Source: Burkholderia diffusa
GTDB lineage: Bacteria; Pseudomonadota; Gammaproteobacteria; Burkholderiales; Burkholderiaceae
NCBI RefSeq assembly: GCF_001718315.1
Contig: NZ_CP013363.1
Coordinates: 992,001 to 1,056,000, forward strand
Direction of reading: 5' to 3'
DNA length: 64,000 nt
Each line of letters starts with the position of its first letter. Position 1 is the first letter of the stretch. The translations under genes and the position numbers were made by a program. Below the pieces are notes generated by a model. It was not told where the DNA came from. It saw nothing but the letters and a program-made list of their open reading frames with translations, and did not search any database. This document shows, one piece after another, positions 35,041 through 44,587 of the stretch.

Positions 35041-36258
35041 ATGAAAAAGCGCGTCGCTTTCGCCATGACGGCAGCGGGTCTCGCAGCCGCTACCGCCGCC
35101 CACGCCCAGAGCAGCGTGACCCTGTACGGTATCGTCGATAACGCTATCGCCTGGCAGAACAACTCGTCGGCAACCGGCGCGACCTCGGGCGGCCACTCGA
35201 AGGTGCAGATGGCCACCGGCATCTGGGCAGGCAGCCGCTTCGGCCTGAAGGGCAGCGAAGACCTCGGCGGCGGCACGAAGGCGATTTTCCAGCTGGAAGC
35301 CGGCTTCAACGCGAACAACGGCTCGTCGCAATGGACGAACGGCATCTTCACGCGTCAGGCATGGGTCGGCATGACCAACCCGACGTACGGTACGCTGACG
35401 GCTGGCCGCCAGTACACCGCGTACTACACGCTGCTGTCGCCGTACAGCCCGACGACGTGGCTGACCGGTTACTACGGCGCGCACCCGGGTGATATCGACT
35501 CCCTGGACACCAGCTACCGCGCGAACAATTCGCTCGTCTACATGTCGCCGAAGTTCTACGGCTTCACGGTCGGCGGTTCGTACTCGTTCGGCGGCGTCGC
35601 AGGCAGCGTGAACCGCGGCTCGACGTGGAGCGCGGCGATCCAGTACCTGAACGGCCCGGCAGGCATCGCCGTCGGCTACCAGAAGGTCAACAACGCGTCG
35701 CTCGGCGGCGGCGCGTGGGGCGCGAACTCGACGGTCCAGAACGGTCTCGACAGCAGCGGCAACGGTGCTGAACCGGCAGTGTCGTCGATCAACAACGGCT
35801 ACAAGTTCGCACAGTCGCAGCAGCGCCTGGCTGTGACGGCTGGCTACCAGTTCACGCCGGCGTGGGACATCTCGGTGTCGTACTCGAACGTCCAGTACAT
35901 CCCGGGCACGCTGTCGGGCTTCAAGAACACGGCGATCTTCAACACGGCAGGCGCCGTGCTGCACTGGAAGGCAGCGCCGCAGTGGGACTTCGCGGCAGGC
36001 TACTCGTACACGGCGGCAACGCAGTCGAACGGCATCTCCAGCTCGGCCAAGTACCACCAGGTTACGCTGTCGCAGTACTACAGCCTGTCGAAGCGCACGG
36101 GCCTGTACGCAGTTGAGGCTTACCAGCACGCGAGCGGCAACACGCTGACCCCGACGGGCGGGATCGTCGCAGCGACGACCTCGACCGGCGACGGCGTGGG
36201 CGCGGGTTCGAAGCAGAACCAGATCGCCGCAGGCGTCGGCCTGATCCACCGCTTCTGA
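35041..36258 (+). CDS. Gram-negative porin (OpcP-like)
   Basis: This 405-aa outer-membrane porin has a signal peptide (MKKRVAFAMTAAGLAAATAAHA) followed by QSSVTLYGIVDNAIAWQ. The family block SRFGLKGSEDLGGGTKAIFQLEAGF and a terminal phenylalanine (GLIHRF) for barrel insertion are present. Codons are strongly biased to those of highly expressed genes, more so than in the other porin here, so it is probably an abundant general porin. It has its own long leader and strong terminator, indicating a monocistronic unit. Confidence 0.92.
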   Translation: MKKRVAFAMTAAGLAAATAAHAQSSVTLYGIVDNAIAWQNNSSATGATSGGHSKVQMATGIWAGSRFGLKGSEDLGGGTKAIFQLEAGFNANNGSSQWTNGIFTRQAWVGMTNPTYGTLTAGRQYTAYYTLLSPYSPTTWLTGYYGAHPGDIDSLDTSYRANNSLVYMSPKFYGFTVGGSYSFGGVAGSVNRGSTWSAAIQYLNGPAGIAVGYQKVNNASLGGGAWGANSTVQNGLDSSGNGAEPAVSSINNGYKFAQSQQRLAVTAGYQFTPAWDISVSYSNVQYIPGTLSGFKNTAIFNTAGAVLHWKAAPQWDFAAGYSYTAATQSNGISSSAKYHQVTLSQYYSLSKRTGLYAVEAYQHASGNTLTPTGGIVAATTSTGDGVGAGSKQNQIAAGVGLIHRF

Positions 36259-36305
36259 TGTCGCGCGGCGCGCGAGCGCCGCTCACGGCATGCGGTATGA
36301 AAAAA

Positions 36306-36328
36306 CCGGCCTTCGGGCCGGTTTTTTT
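36306..36328. terminator. Bidirectional rho-independent terminator
   Basis: CCGGCC (36306-36311), TTCG loop and GGCCGG (36316-36321) are followed by seven Ts and preceded by a run of As. The hairpin therefore terminates both the porin gene (plus) and the efflux operon ending at 36413 (minus). Confidence 0.9.
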
Positions 36329-36412
36329 CGTGGGTGCGCGCCGCGCGCATGGCGCGGGCGCCGTCGTCGGCCGAGCAGCGTCCTGCAACGTGTGCCCAGG
36401 CAGCCCCGACCG

Positions 36413-37903
36413 TCACCGGGCCGAATCATCCGGCCAGTTCCCCGCCAGCGACTGAAAAAGCGCTGCCGTATCGGCAAGCCGGTCGGCCTGCGCGCGCGTG
36501 CGATCGAGTGCGGTCTGCAGTGCCTGCCGTTGCGCGTCGAGCAGCGCGAACGTGCTGATCCCGCCTGCCGCGTAACGTTCGCCGGCGATCGCGTTGCCTG
36601 CCGCCGCTTCTCGCGCGGCCGTGTCTCGTGCGTCCAGTTCCGCCGCATCGTGTTCGACCGCGCGCATCGCGTCGGCGACCTGCTGGAGCGCCAGCAGCAC
36701 GGTTTCCCGATAACTTGCGAACGCGGCGTCGTATGCAGCTTTGGCCGCCCGCTTCTTCGCGCGCAGTTCGCCGCCGTGAAAGAGCGGCTGCGTCAGGCCG
36801 AGACCGATATTCCAGACATTGAGCCCGCTCACGATATCCGCGATGCGCGTGCGTTCCGAACCAATCCCGGCTGAAATCGAAAAACGCGGATACAGGTTCG
36901 CGGTCGCCACGCCGACGTTCGCGCTCGCCTGGTGCAGCACGGCTTCCGCCGCGCGGATGTCGGGCCGTTCGCGCGCGAGCGTCGACGGCAGCGCGACGGG
37001 CAGCGTGCGCGGCAGCGCGAGCGAATCGAGCGTGAGATCGGGCAGTGCGGCGTCGGACGGCGGCGCGCCCAGCAGGATCGCGAGCCGGTGGCCGGCCTGC
37101 GCGTGGCGTGCCGCGAGCGGCGGCAGCGACGCCTGCGTCTGTGCGAGCAGCGTGCGCTGCGCATGCACGTCGGCCTGCGATACGCCACCCGCCGCGAAGC
37201 GCGCTTCGACAATGCGCAGCTGCCGCGCCTGCGCGTCGACGAGCTGGCGCGTGAGCGCGATCTGCTGCGCGAGCGACGCGCGCAGGATCGCGGTCGCGAC
37301 GACGTTGCCCGCGAGCGTCAGGCGCGCGGCGTCGAGCGTGTACGCCTGATAGTCGACCTGGGCGCGCAGCGCTTCGAGTGCGCGCCGGTTGCCGCCGAAC
37401 ACGTCGAGTACGTACGACACGCTCACCGACGCGTCGTAGAGCGTGAATGGCCCCGGATTCGGCACGTTGGCGGGCAGCCCGAACGCGGCGATGTCGACCT
37501 TCTCGCGCGTGGCGGACAGGTTCGCGTCGACGCGCGGCAGCATCGTCGCGCCGGCTTCCGCCGCATGGTTCTGTCGCGCTTCGTCGAGCCGTGCGCGCGC
37601 CTCGGCGAGCGTCGGGCTGTTTTGCCATGCGGTATCGACGAGGCGGTTCAGCGGCGCCGAATCGAAGCTGGTCCACCAGCGTTGCAGCGTGTGCGCGGCC
37701 GGTGCGAAAGTCTGCGCGTTGCCGGCCGGGCCGCTGGCCGCCGCCGTCGCCGACGGCGCTTCGTCGCGCGTGTAGCGCTGCGCGGACGGCGCGTCGGGCG
37801 CGCGGAAATCCGGCCCGACCGCGCATCCGGCGACGAGCAGCGCAACGGCTGCCAATGCGCTGCGGCGGGCAGTGTGGAAGGCTCGACGCGAAGTCGGTTT
37901 CAT
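36413..37903 (-). CDS. Outer-membrane efflux lipoprotein, NodT/OprM type
   Basis: This 496-aa TolC-family channel has a lipoprotein signal (SALAAVALLVAGC, lipobox LVAGC with Cys acylated) and the NodT start CAVGPDFRAPDAP. Two repeated coiled-coil halves follow (PTLAEARARLDEARQN and VLHQASANVGVATANLYPRFS). It would be the outer-membrane exit duct for the ABC exporter encoded just upstream (10 bases from the permease stop). It is the last gene of a tetR-led operon. Confidence 0.92.
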   Translation of the reverse strand: MKPTSRRAFHTARRSALAAVALLVAGCAVGPDFRAPDAPSAQRYTRDEAPSATAAASGPAGNAQTFAPAAHTLQRWWTSFDSAPLNRLVDTAWQNSPTLAEARARLDEARQNHAAEAGATMLPRVDANLSATREKVDIAAFGLPANVPNPGPFTLYDASVSVSYVLDVFGGNRRALEALRAQVDYQAYTLDAARLTLAGNVVATAILRASLAQQIALTRQLVDAQARQLRIVEARFAAGGVSQADVHAQRTLLAQTQASLPPLAARHAQAGHRLAILLGAPPSDAALPDLTLDSLALPRTLPVALPSTLARERPDIRAAEAVLHQASANVGVATANLYPRFSISAGIGSERTRIADIVSGLNVWNIGLGLTQPLFHGGELRAKKRAAKAAYDAAFASYRETVLLALQQVADAMRAVEHDAAELDARDTAAREAAAGNAIAGERYAAGGISTFALLDAQRQALQTALDRTRAQADRLADTAALFQSLAGNWPDDSAR

Positions 37904-37913
37904 CGCGCGGCCC

Positions 37914-39068
37914 CTAGTCGAGCGTGCGCCGGTAGAAGCGCAGCGCGATGCCCATCACGACGAGCGTGAACAGCGCGACCGGCCACACGGACGGCCACAG
38001 GTCGGCCCAGCCGTTGCCTTTGAGCAGGATGCCCCGCACGAGGCGGTTGAAGTAGGTGAGCGGCAGCAGGTTGCCGATGAACTGCGCCCACTTCGGCATC
38101 CCGGCGAACGGGAACATGAAGCCCGACAGCAGGATGTTCGGCAGGAAATAGAACACCGCGAGCTGCATCGCCTGCAGCTGATTCTGCGCGAGCGACGACA
38201 GCGTGATGCCGACCGTGAGGTTCGCGGCGATGAACAGCAGCGCGGACAGGTAGATCGCGAACATGCCGCCGACGAACGGCACGTCGAACACGTAGCGCGC
38301 GGCGGCGAGGATGATCGACACCTGGATCAGCCCGATGAACACGTACGGGACGATTTTGCCGGTCATCACCTCGAGCGGCCGCACGGGCGTCGCCAGCAGG
38401 TTCTCCATCGTGCCGCGCTCGCGTTCGCGCGTGATCGCGAGGCCCGTCATCATCACCATGGTCATCGTCAGGATCACGCCCATCAGGCCCGGCACGACGT
38501 TGTACTGCGTGATGCCTTCGGGGTTGTACAGGCGGTGCAGCACGACGTCGAACGCGGCCGGGCGGCCGTTCAGGTGCGCGAGCGGGCCGGTCAGGTCCTT
38601 GTCGGCGACGGGTTGCACGAGGCCCGGCAACGCGCCGATCGCGGACGCGGTCGCGACGGGATCGGTCGCGTCCGCCTCGACGAGCAGCGACGGGCGCTCG
38701 CCGCGCAGCAGCCGTTTCGAGAAATCGGCCGGCACGCTCAGCACGAACTGCACGTCGCCGCGCGCGAGCGCATGCCGGCCGGCCGTTTCGTCGGGCAGCG
38801 TCGCGACGATGTCGAAGTATGCGGAATTGCGCATCGCGGCGACGAAGCTGCGCGCGAACGGGCTCGAGTCGGCCACGATCACCGCGGTCGGCAGATGCTT
38901 CGGGTCGGTGTTGATCGCGAAGCCGAACAGCGCGAGCTGGATGATCGGCACGCCGACGATCATCGCGAACGTCACGCGGTCGCGGCGCAGCTGCAGGAAT
39001 TCCTTCAGCACGATGCTCCACCAGCGCGCGACCGAGAACGATTCGCGCAGGCCCGCCCACGCGTTCAT
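37914..39068 (-). CDS. ABC-2 type exporter permease (YbhR/YhhJ-like)
   Basis: This 384-aa inner-membrane protein begins with a cytoplasmic segment (IVLKEFLQLRRDRVTFAMI) and helix 1, followed by a large periplasmic domain (about 50-190). A cluster of five helices then contains the ABC-2 signature ITRERERGTMENLLATPVRPLEVMTGK and LSGFMFPFAGMPKWAQ. Its start overlaps the ATPase stop by four bases. Only one permease gene is present, so it probably forms a homodimer. Confidence 0.9.
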   Translation of the reverse strand: MNAWAGLRESFSVARWWSIVLKEFLQLRRDRVTFAMIVGVPIIQLALFGFAINTDPKHLPTAVIVADSSPFARSFVAAMRNSAYFDIVATLPDETAGRHALARGDVQFVLSVPADFSKRLLRGERPSLLVEADATDPVATASAIGALPGLVQPVADKDLTGPLAHLNGRPAAFDVVLHRLYNPEGITQYNVVPGLMGVILTMTMVMMTGLAITRERERGTMENLLATPVRPLEVMTGKIVPYVFIGLIQVSIILAAARYVFDVPFVGGMFAIYLSALLFIAANLTVGITLSSLAQNQLQAMQLAVFYFLPNILLSGFMFPFAGMPKWAQFIGNLLPLTYFNRLVRGILLKGNGWADLWPSVWPVALFTLVVMGIALRFYRRTLD

Positions 39069-40036
39069 GTCGCCGCTCCGCCGGGCGGCGCGGACGCGCG
39101 GCCCATCATGTAGATGAACACGTCCTCGAGCCCGGTGTCGATCGGCGCGACCTGCAGCGGTGCGTGGCCGTTTGCCTGCGCGTTCGCCTCCGACGCGACC
39201 TGCGCGAGCGTCGCATCGAGCAGCGCGCGATCGCGGCCGCTCACGTGCAGCGTCGAACCGAACACGACCGTCTGGTCGACGCCCGGCATCGTGCGCAGGC
39301 GCGCGGACAAATCGGCCAGGTGGCCGCCGCTGACCGAACGGGTCGACAACTGCTGCGACGCGACGATTTCCTCCGACGTGCCCTGCGCGAGCAGTTCGCC
39401 GGACGCGATGTACGCGAGCTTGTGGCAGCGTTCGGCTTCGTCCATGTAGTGCGTGCTGACGAGTACCGAGATGCCTTGCGCGGCCAGCCGGTGCAGTTCT
39501 TCCCAGAAGTCGCGGCGTGCGGCCGGATCGACGCCGGCGGTCGGTTCGTCGAGCAGCAGCAGTTCCGGCTCGTGGAGCATGCACGCGGCGAGCGCGAGAC
39601 GCTGCTTCCAGCCGCCCGACAGCGCGCCCGTGAGCTGGTCCGCGCGGCTCGCGAGGCCGAGCCCGTCGAGCGCGCGCGACACGGCCGCCCGGCGGTCGGG
39701 CATCCCGTACACGCGCGCGACGAAATCGAGGTTCTCGCGGATCGACAGGTCTTCCCAGTACGAGAAACGCTGCGTCATGTAGCCGACACGCCGCTTGATC
39801 TGCGCGCTGTCGCGCACGATGTCGTAGCCGAGACAGGTGCCGCTGCCCGAGTCGGGCGTGAGCAGGCCGCACATCATGCGGATCGACGTCGTCTTGCCGC
39901 TGCCGTTCGGTCCGAGGAAACCGAAGATCTCGCCGCGCGCGACGCGCAGCGATACGTCCTTCACGACGTGCTTGTCGCCGAAGCGCTTGTTCAGGCGGTC
40001 GACGTCGATCGCGTACGGAGCGGGTGGCGCGTTCAT
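39065..40036 (-). CDS. ABC exporter ATPase (drug-efflux type)
   Basis: This 323-aa ATPase has Walker A GPNGSGKTT (about 39-47), Q-loop MTQRFSYWEDL, signature LSGGWKQR, Walker B LLLLDEPTAGVDPAARR and the H-loop VSTHYMDEAERC. The C-terminal 80 residues form the regulatory tail typical of CcmA/YbhF-like ATPases. It overlaps the genes on both sides by four bases (ATGA), so MFP, ATPase and permease are translated as a coupled set. Confidence 0.92.
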   Translation of the reverse strand: MNAPPAPYAIDVDRLNKRFGDKHVVKDVSLRVARGEIFGFLGPNGSGKTTSIRMMCGLLTPDSGSGTCLGYDIVRDSAQIKRRVGYMTQRFSYWEDLSIRENLDFVARVYGMPDRRAAVSRALDGLGLASRADQLTGALSGGWKQRLALAACMLHEPELLLLDEPTAGVDPAARRDFWEELHRLAAQGISVLVSTHYMDEAERCHKLAYIASGELLAQGTSEEIVASQQLSTRSVSGGHLADLSARLRTMPGVDQTVVFGSTLHVSGRDRALLDATLAQVASEANAQANGHAPLQVAPIDTGLEDVFIYMMGRASAPPGGAAT

Positions 40037-40998
40037 CGCATCCTCACGGCGACGGGCTGGCCCGGATGCAGCTTCTGCGCGTCGGCGACGGCAGGGCGCG
40101 CTTCGACCATGAACACGAGCTTGCTCCGGCTCTCGTTGCTGTAGATCACGGGCGGCGTGTATTCGGCCTCGCGCGACACGTAGGTGACGCGCGCGGGCAC
40201 GTCGGCGGGGCAGCCGTCGCAGTGGATCGCGACGGTGCGCCCCGGCGCGATCGACGCAACGGCGGCCTCCGGCACGAAGAACCGCACCTTCAGGTTCTGC
40301 GGCGGCAGCATCTGCACGACCGGGTTGCCGGCCTGCACCCATTCGCCGACGCGATACAGCGTGTCGTACACGCGCCCGGCGGCGGGCGCGGCGACGCGCT
40401 TCTGGTCGAGTTTCCATTGTGCTTCGGCGACGGCCGCCTGCGCGGCATCGACTTGCGCCGCCTGGGCGGCCACCTGCTGCGCGCGTCCCGGCAGGCGCGC
40501 GACGTCGACCTGGTTCTGCAACTCGCGTACCTGCGCGGCGGTGGTCTGCGCGGCCGTGCGCGAATCGTCGAGCTGCTGCTTCGACAGGCCGCCTGCCGCG
40601 TACTGGCGTTCGTCGCGCGCGCGTTGCGCGGCGGCCCGTGCGGCCTGGGCGGTGGCCTGCGCGAGCTGCGCGCGCGTGACCGCGACTTCCGGCGGACGCT
40701 TGCCGGTCTGCAGGTCGGCAAGTTGTGCGCGTGCGGCCGCGAGCTGATGCTCGGCCTGCCGCAATGCGGCTGTTTCGTTGATGGCTTCGAGCGCGAACAC
40801 AGGCATGCCGGCCGCGACGGCCTGACCGCGTTCGACCGACAACTGCGTCAGCGTGCCCGCTTGCGACGACGACAGGTACACGAATTCGCCTTCGACATAG
40901 CCTTGGTAGGTCGCGACGTCGTTCGCCGGCCGTCCGCAACCGGCGAGCAGCGCGACGGCGGCGGCCGGCACGAGCGGCAGCGCGCGGAACACGTTCAC
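40033..40998 (-). CDS. Membrane-fusion protein (HlyD/YbhG-like lipoprotein)
   Basis: This 321-aa periplasmic adaptor has a signal peptide with lipobox LLAGC (ALPLVPAAAVALLAGCGRP), a lipoyl half-motif (VEGEFVYLSSSQAGTL), a long alpha-helical hairpin (about 75-190; AEHQLAAARAQLADLQ, VRELQNQVDVARL) and the second lipoyl/beta-barrel region (KRVAAPAAGRVYDTLYRVGEWV). It links the ABC permease to the outer-membrane duct. The GTG start overlaps the tetR stop (GTGA) behind GGAGGCCGTC. Confidence 0.9.
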   Translation of the reverse strand: MNVFRALPLVPAAAVALLAGCGRPANDVATYQGYVEGEFVYLSSSQAGTLTQLSVERGQAVAAGMPVFALEAINETAALRQAEHQLAAARAQLADLQTGKRPPEVAVTRAQLAQATAQAARAAAQRARDERQYAAGGLSKQQLDDSRTAAQTTAAQVRELQNQVDVARLPGRAQQVAAQAAQVDAAQAAVAEAQWKLDQKRVAAPAAGRVYDTLYRVGEWVQAGNPVVQMLPPQNLKVRFFVPEAAVASIAPGRTVAIHCDGCPADVPARVTYVSREAEYTPPVIYSNESRSKLVFMVEARPAVADAQKLHPGQPVAVRMR

Positions 40999-41693
40999 GA
41001 CGGCCTCCGGGGCGAATGTGCGCCGCTGTCGAGCGCGGCGGCGGGCGGCTGCAAGCCGGAGCCGAGCAGCGCGCGCACGTGGCGATGCAGCACGTCGCGA
41101 TCGATCGGCGGCAGGCCGCGCGCGCTCTGCCACAGCTTCGCGGTCGCGAGCGGCAGCATCACGAGCGCGATGATCGAATGGAACAGGAATGCGGGCTCGA
41201 GCGCGGGGTTCAGCGTGCCGGCCTGCTGCGCGGCGCGGATGCGCTCGGCAAAGCGCCCGACGTGCTCGAGCGGAATGCGCCGGATCATCCGCTCGCGCAG
41301 CAAGCCGCCTTCATGAACGATCTCGCGCAGCCAGATCGACGGCAGCCAGGGCATCCGATGCGTGACGTCGAAGAAGCGGTCGACGAGTTCGGTGACGAGC
41401 GCGAACGGATCGTTTTCGATCTGCGGGGCGGTCGGCCGCCACACGAACGCGATGACCTGTGCGAGCCGCTCCTCGACGATCGCATCGAGCAACTGCTCGC
41501 GATTCGTGAAGTAGTAATGGACCATCGCCGATGTGACGCCGGCGGCTTCGGCGATCTGCGCGACCGTCGTCGCCGCGATGCCGCGCTCGGCGAACAGTTG
41601 CATCGCGACATCGAGCATATGGTCGCGCAGGTCGAAGTCGTCCACCGACGGGCGGCGCCCGCGCGGCCTGGCGACGGTGGATTTCGCGTTCAT
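40995..41693 (-). CDS. TetR-family repressor of the efflux operon
   Basis: This 232-aa regulator has an N-terminal TetR helix-turn-helix (MLDVAMQLFAERGIAATTVAQIAEAAGVTSAMVHYYFTNREQLLDA lies at about 27-72) and a C-terminal ligand domain. As first gene of its own operon, with a palindrome 11 bases before its start, it probably autorepresses and controls efflux. The N-terminal RPRGRRP arm is basic, as in regulators that contact the minor groove. The inducer is unknown. Confidence 0.88.
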   Translation of the reverse strand: MNAKSTVARPRGRRPSVDDFDLRDHMLDVAMQLFAERGIAATTVAQIAEAAGVTSAMVHYYFTNREQLLDAIVEERLAQVIAFVWRPTAPQIENDPFALVTELVDRFFDVTHRMPWLPSIWLREIVHEGGLLRERMIRRIPLEHVGRFAERIRAAQQAGTLNPALEPAFLFHSIIALVMLPLATAKLWQSARGLPPIDRDVLHRHVRALLGSGLQPPAAALDSGAHSPRRPS

Positions 41694-41703
41694 GCAGACG
41701 ACG

Positions 41704-41723
41704 TTAATTGACGCGTTAGTTAA
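41704..41723. promoter_or_regulatory. Palindrome upstream of tetR, probable TetR operator
   Basis: TTAATTGACG (41704-41713) faces CGTTAGTTAA (41714-41723); eight of ten base pairs match in an inverted repeat. The site sits 11-30 bases before the tetR ATG, where repressor binding would shut the whole efflux operon. Confidence 0.65.
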
Positions 41724-41977
41724 TTTCAAGGAAGGGTTTTCGCCCGAGTTGATCGGGATCAGCCATGTGTCGAACGGCTGTGCGGGCGAGCGGGGAAGCG
41801 GCGCGGCACAAAAGCCGTCTGCCGGCGGTGGAGTGTAGGAAGCAGTTAATGGTGAAACGATGGAGGCACGGTGGAGCGCGCTCCGCAGGCCGGCGACGAA
41901 GCCGCGCGTCACGAGCCGGGAAGCCGTGCCGCGCGGCATGGGTGCGTGCGCGACACGTGACGCACCCGCAAACGTCG

Positions 41978-42400
41978 TTACTGATCGATCGGCGACTTCA
42001 GCGGCTGGTGCTCGCCCGTCAGCCCGAACACGACGAGTTGCGCGGGCTCGGTCGCGCTCGCGTTGCGCGATACCTGGTGGCGCGAGCCGGGCGGCTCGTA
42101 CCAGCCTTCGCCGGCGCGATAGCGGCGCACCGGGCCGCCGTTCACCTGCGACAGCACTTCGCCTTTCGATACGACCGCGAACACGGAGCCGAGGTGCTTG
42201 TGCGCTTCGGACGCCTGGCCAGGCGCATAGTCGACGGTCGCGACGACGGCGAGCTTGCCCGGCGCTTCGGGCACGGCCTGTTGCATGATCGCGTGCACGT
42301 TGTCGCTGGCATCGTGCGCATGGGCGGCGGTCGGCAGCGCGGCGACGAGCGCGAGCGACGTGCACAGCATCGCGCGGTGGCGCGTGAGGCAGGAGCGCAT
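41978..42400 (-). CDS. Secreted cupin-domain protein
   Basis: This 140-aa protein has a signal peptide (CTSLALVAALPTAAHAHD) and a single cupin domain with motif 1 in ASEAHKHLGSVFAVVSKGEV and motif 2 in GEGWYEPPGSRHQVSRNAS, including metal-ligand histidines. Small periplasmic cupins of this kind have no settled function. The start at 42400 is the first Met before the hydrophobic core; a Met 11 residues in (MLCTSLALV) is also possible. It lies 13 bases after an AhpD-like gene, probably in the same operon. Confidence 0.8.
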   Translation of the reverse strand: MRSCLTRHRAMLCTSLALVAALPTAAHAHDASDNVHAIMQQAVPEAPGKLAVVATVDYAPGQASEAHKHLGSVFAVVSKGEVLSQVNGGPVRRYRAGEGWYEPPGSRHQVSRNASATEPAQLVVFGLTGEHQPLKSPIDQ

Positions 42401-42413
42401 GATCGTCGCCTCC

Positions 42414-42851
42414 TTACTCGGGCATCTTGCGGAACGCGATCGCGAAGCGATTCCACGAGTTGATCGTCGCGATCAGCATCGACAGATCGAACAGTTCCGT
42501 ATCGCTGAAGTGCGGCTTCACGGCTTCCCACACGGCATCGGGCACGTGGTTGTCGGCGATCAGCGTCAGCGCTTCGGTCCACTCCAGCGCCGCACGTTCG
42601 CGCGCGGTGAAGAACGGCGTTTCGCGCCACGCGACGACGGTTGCCAGGCGGCGGTCGGTCTCGCCGCCCTTGCGTGCATCGGTGGTGTGCATGTCGACGC
42701 AGAACGCACAGCCGTTGATCTGCGACGCGCGCAGCCGGACGAGTTCGGCGAGCGGCTTCTCGATCGAGCTTTTCGCGATGAATTCCTCGGCATTGCGCAT
42801 CACCTTGATGGCGTTCGGGCTGGCGGTATAGAAGTTCAGGCGTGGTTGCAT
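42414..42851 (-). CDS. Carboxymuconolactone decarboxylase/AhpD-like protein
   Basis: This 145-aa alkylhydroperoxidase-like protein has the redox CxxC motif and proton-relay histidine in NGCAFCVDMHTTDARKGGE. The family N-terminus RLNFYTASPNAIKVMRNAEEF is present. AhpD-type proteins reduce peroxides through paired cysteines; many paralogues are uncharacterised. The start at 42851 has a nearby AAAGGACCCGTC ribosome binding site; the upstream frame is rejected. It is divided from the MocR-type gene by 95 bases and is followed by the cupin gene. Confidence 0.85.
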   Translation of the reverse strand: MQPRLNFYTASPNAIKVMRNAEEFIAKSSIEKPLAELVRLRASQINGCAFCVDMHTTDARKGGETDRRLATVVAWRETPFFTARERAALEWTEALTLIADNHVPDAVWEAVKPHFSDTELFDLSMLIATINSWNRFAIAFRKMPE

Positions 42852-42946
42852 GACGGGTCCTTTTCGGTTGAGCAGCGCACGGTGGCGCGACAGGACCCAC
42901 TTTAAGCGCGGCACTGGCCTGCTTGAATGTCCAATTTTGGGAAAAA

Positions 42947-44428
42947 TCAGGTAACCAGTGTCGCGCCGTCCGCACTTCCCGAATCCAGCAGCGCAGCCAG
43001 TTTCGCGAGCGCGGCGTCGATGCGCAGCGCGTCGATCCCGCCATAGCCGAACAGCAGCCCCGCACGCGCCGCCGAGCCAACGTGGAACGCCGAGATTCCG
43101 TACAGGCCGATGTCGTGCGTGCGGGCAGCGCGGACCAGCGCGGCTTCATCGAGTCCCGGTTTCAGGTGCGCGGCGAGATGGATGCCGGCGGTCGGCACGA
43201 TCGGGTCGAACCACGGCGCGAGGCTGCCGCGCAAATGCGCGAGCAGCATCTTGCGGCGCGCGTCGTAGTGCTTCTGCACGCGCCGCAGGTGCCGCGCGAA
43301 ATCGCCTTCGTGCATGAAGCGCGCGAGTGCCGCCTGCGTGAGCGTGCAGGTATGCCAGTCGACGATCTGCTTCGCCTTGGCGAGCGCGCCGCGCAGCGCG
43401 CGCGGTGGAATCGCGTAGCCGATCCGCAGTTCAGGAAAGATCGTCTTCGAGAACGTGCCGACGTACGCGACGAGGCCCGTGCGGTCGAGGCTCTTCAGCG
43501 ACTCCACCGGGCGGCCCTCGAAGCGGAATTCGCCGTCGTAGTCGTCCTCGATGATCACCGCGCGGCGGCGCTGCGCCCATTCGAGCAGCGCGACGCGCCG
43601 GTCCAGCGTCATCGGCATCCCGAGCGGGAACTGGTGCGACGGCGTCACGTAGACGAGGCGTGCGTCGTCGGGCAGCCGCTCGATGACGAGGCCATGCGCA
43701 TCGACCGGCACGCCGATCACCGTCGCGCCGAGCGACGCGAACGCGGCGCGTGCCGGCGGATAGCCGGGATTCTCGACGGCGACGACGTCGCCCGGCCGCA
43801 CGACCACGCGCGCGATCAGGTCGAGCGCCTGTTGCGCGCCTTGCGTGACCAGCACGTCGTCCCAGCCGCACGCGACCGCGCGGCTGAACGCGACGTAGCG
43901 CGCGATCGCGCCGCGCAACTGCGGATCGCCGGCCGGATCGTGGTATTGGCCCGGCCCGCGCGCCTGCTGACGCAGCGCGTGATGCAGGCAGCGGCGCCAC
44001 GCGTCGAACGGGAACAGCGTCTTGTCGGTCACGCCGCCGCGGAAGTCGAACGCGGGTGTGTCCTGCGGCGCAGGCATCGCGAGGGCGTCCGGTATGTCGT
44101 CCCACGGCGCACGCACGTCGACGGCATGGACGCGCGGCGTGTCCTCGACGAGCGACGGCGTCGAGGCCGCCGCATGCGGAACCCGCGCGAGACCGTCGGC
44201 GACGAACGTGCCGTCGCCCGCGCGCGTGTTCAGGAAGCCCTCGGCGACGAGACGCTCGAACGCGTCGAGCGTCGTCTTGCGCGACACGCCGAGCTGCTTC
44301 GCGAGATCGCGCGTCGACGGCAGCCGGGCGCCGCCTTCGAGCCGCCCGTCGACGATCGCGGTTCGCAGCTGCCGAAAGATTTGCCCGGTCAGGTCGTGAC
44401 GGCCTTCGATGCGGATCGCGATGTCCAT
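42947..44428 (-). CDS. MocR/PdxR-type GntR regulator with aminotransferase domain
   Basis: This 493-aa protein joins an N-terminal GntR winged helix (1-75; LTGQIFRQLRTAIVDGRLEGGARLPSTR) to an aminotransferase-like domain (about 120-480). The PLP-binding lysine lies in VGTFSKTIFPELRIGY and the cofactor contact in VIIEDDYDGEFRFEG. Such regulators sense PLP or amino-donor ligands and usually act on a neighbouring gene. Its nearest candidate targets are the AhpD-like and cupin genes downstream and the divergent LysR gene. Confidence 0.9.
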   Translation of the reverse strand: MDIAIRIEGRHDLTGQIFRQLRTAIVDGRLEGGARLPSTRDLAKQLGVSRKTTLDAFERLVAEGFLNTRAGDGTFVADGLARVPHAAASTPSLVEDTPRVHAVDVRAPWDDIPDALAMPAPQDTPAFDFRGGVTDKTLFPFDAWRRCLHHALRQQARGPGQYHDPAGDPQLRGAIARYVAFSRAVACGWDDVLVTQGAQQALDLIARVVVRPGDVVAVENPGYPPARAAFASLGATVIGVPVDAHGLVIERLPDDARLVYVTPSHQFPLGMPMTLDRRVALLEWAQRRRAVIIEDDYDGEFRFEGRPVESLKSLDRTGLVAYVGTFSKTIFPELRIGYAIPPRALRGALAKAKQIVDWHTCTLTQAALARFMHEGDFARHLRRVQKHYDARRKMLLAHLRGSLAPWFDPIVPTAGIHLAAHLKPGLDEAALVRAARTHDIGLYGISAFHVGSAARAGLLFGYGGIDALRIDAALAKLAALLDSGSADGATLVT

Positions 44429-44587
44429 CGCAGTGGTTACCTCGAATCTAGCGATCTGATGCCGATGAGCATACCGGAAGTTCGTGGCCGGTTCGGCATC
44501 CGCCGAACACGTGGCACGGCGCCATTCGATTGGACCGCCGCCCGCCTGTGCCTTACGATCCATCCAACCCCCGACCGGAGCGCCCCC

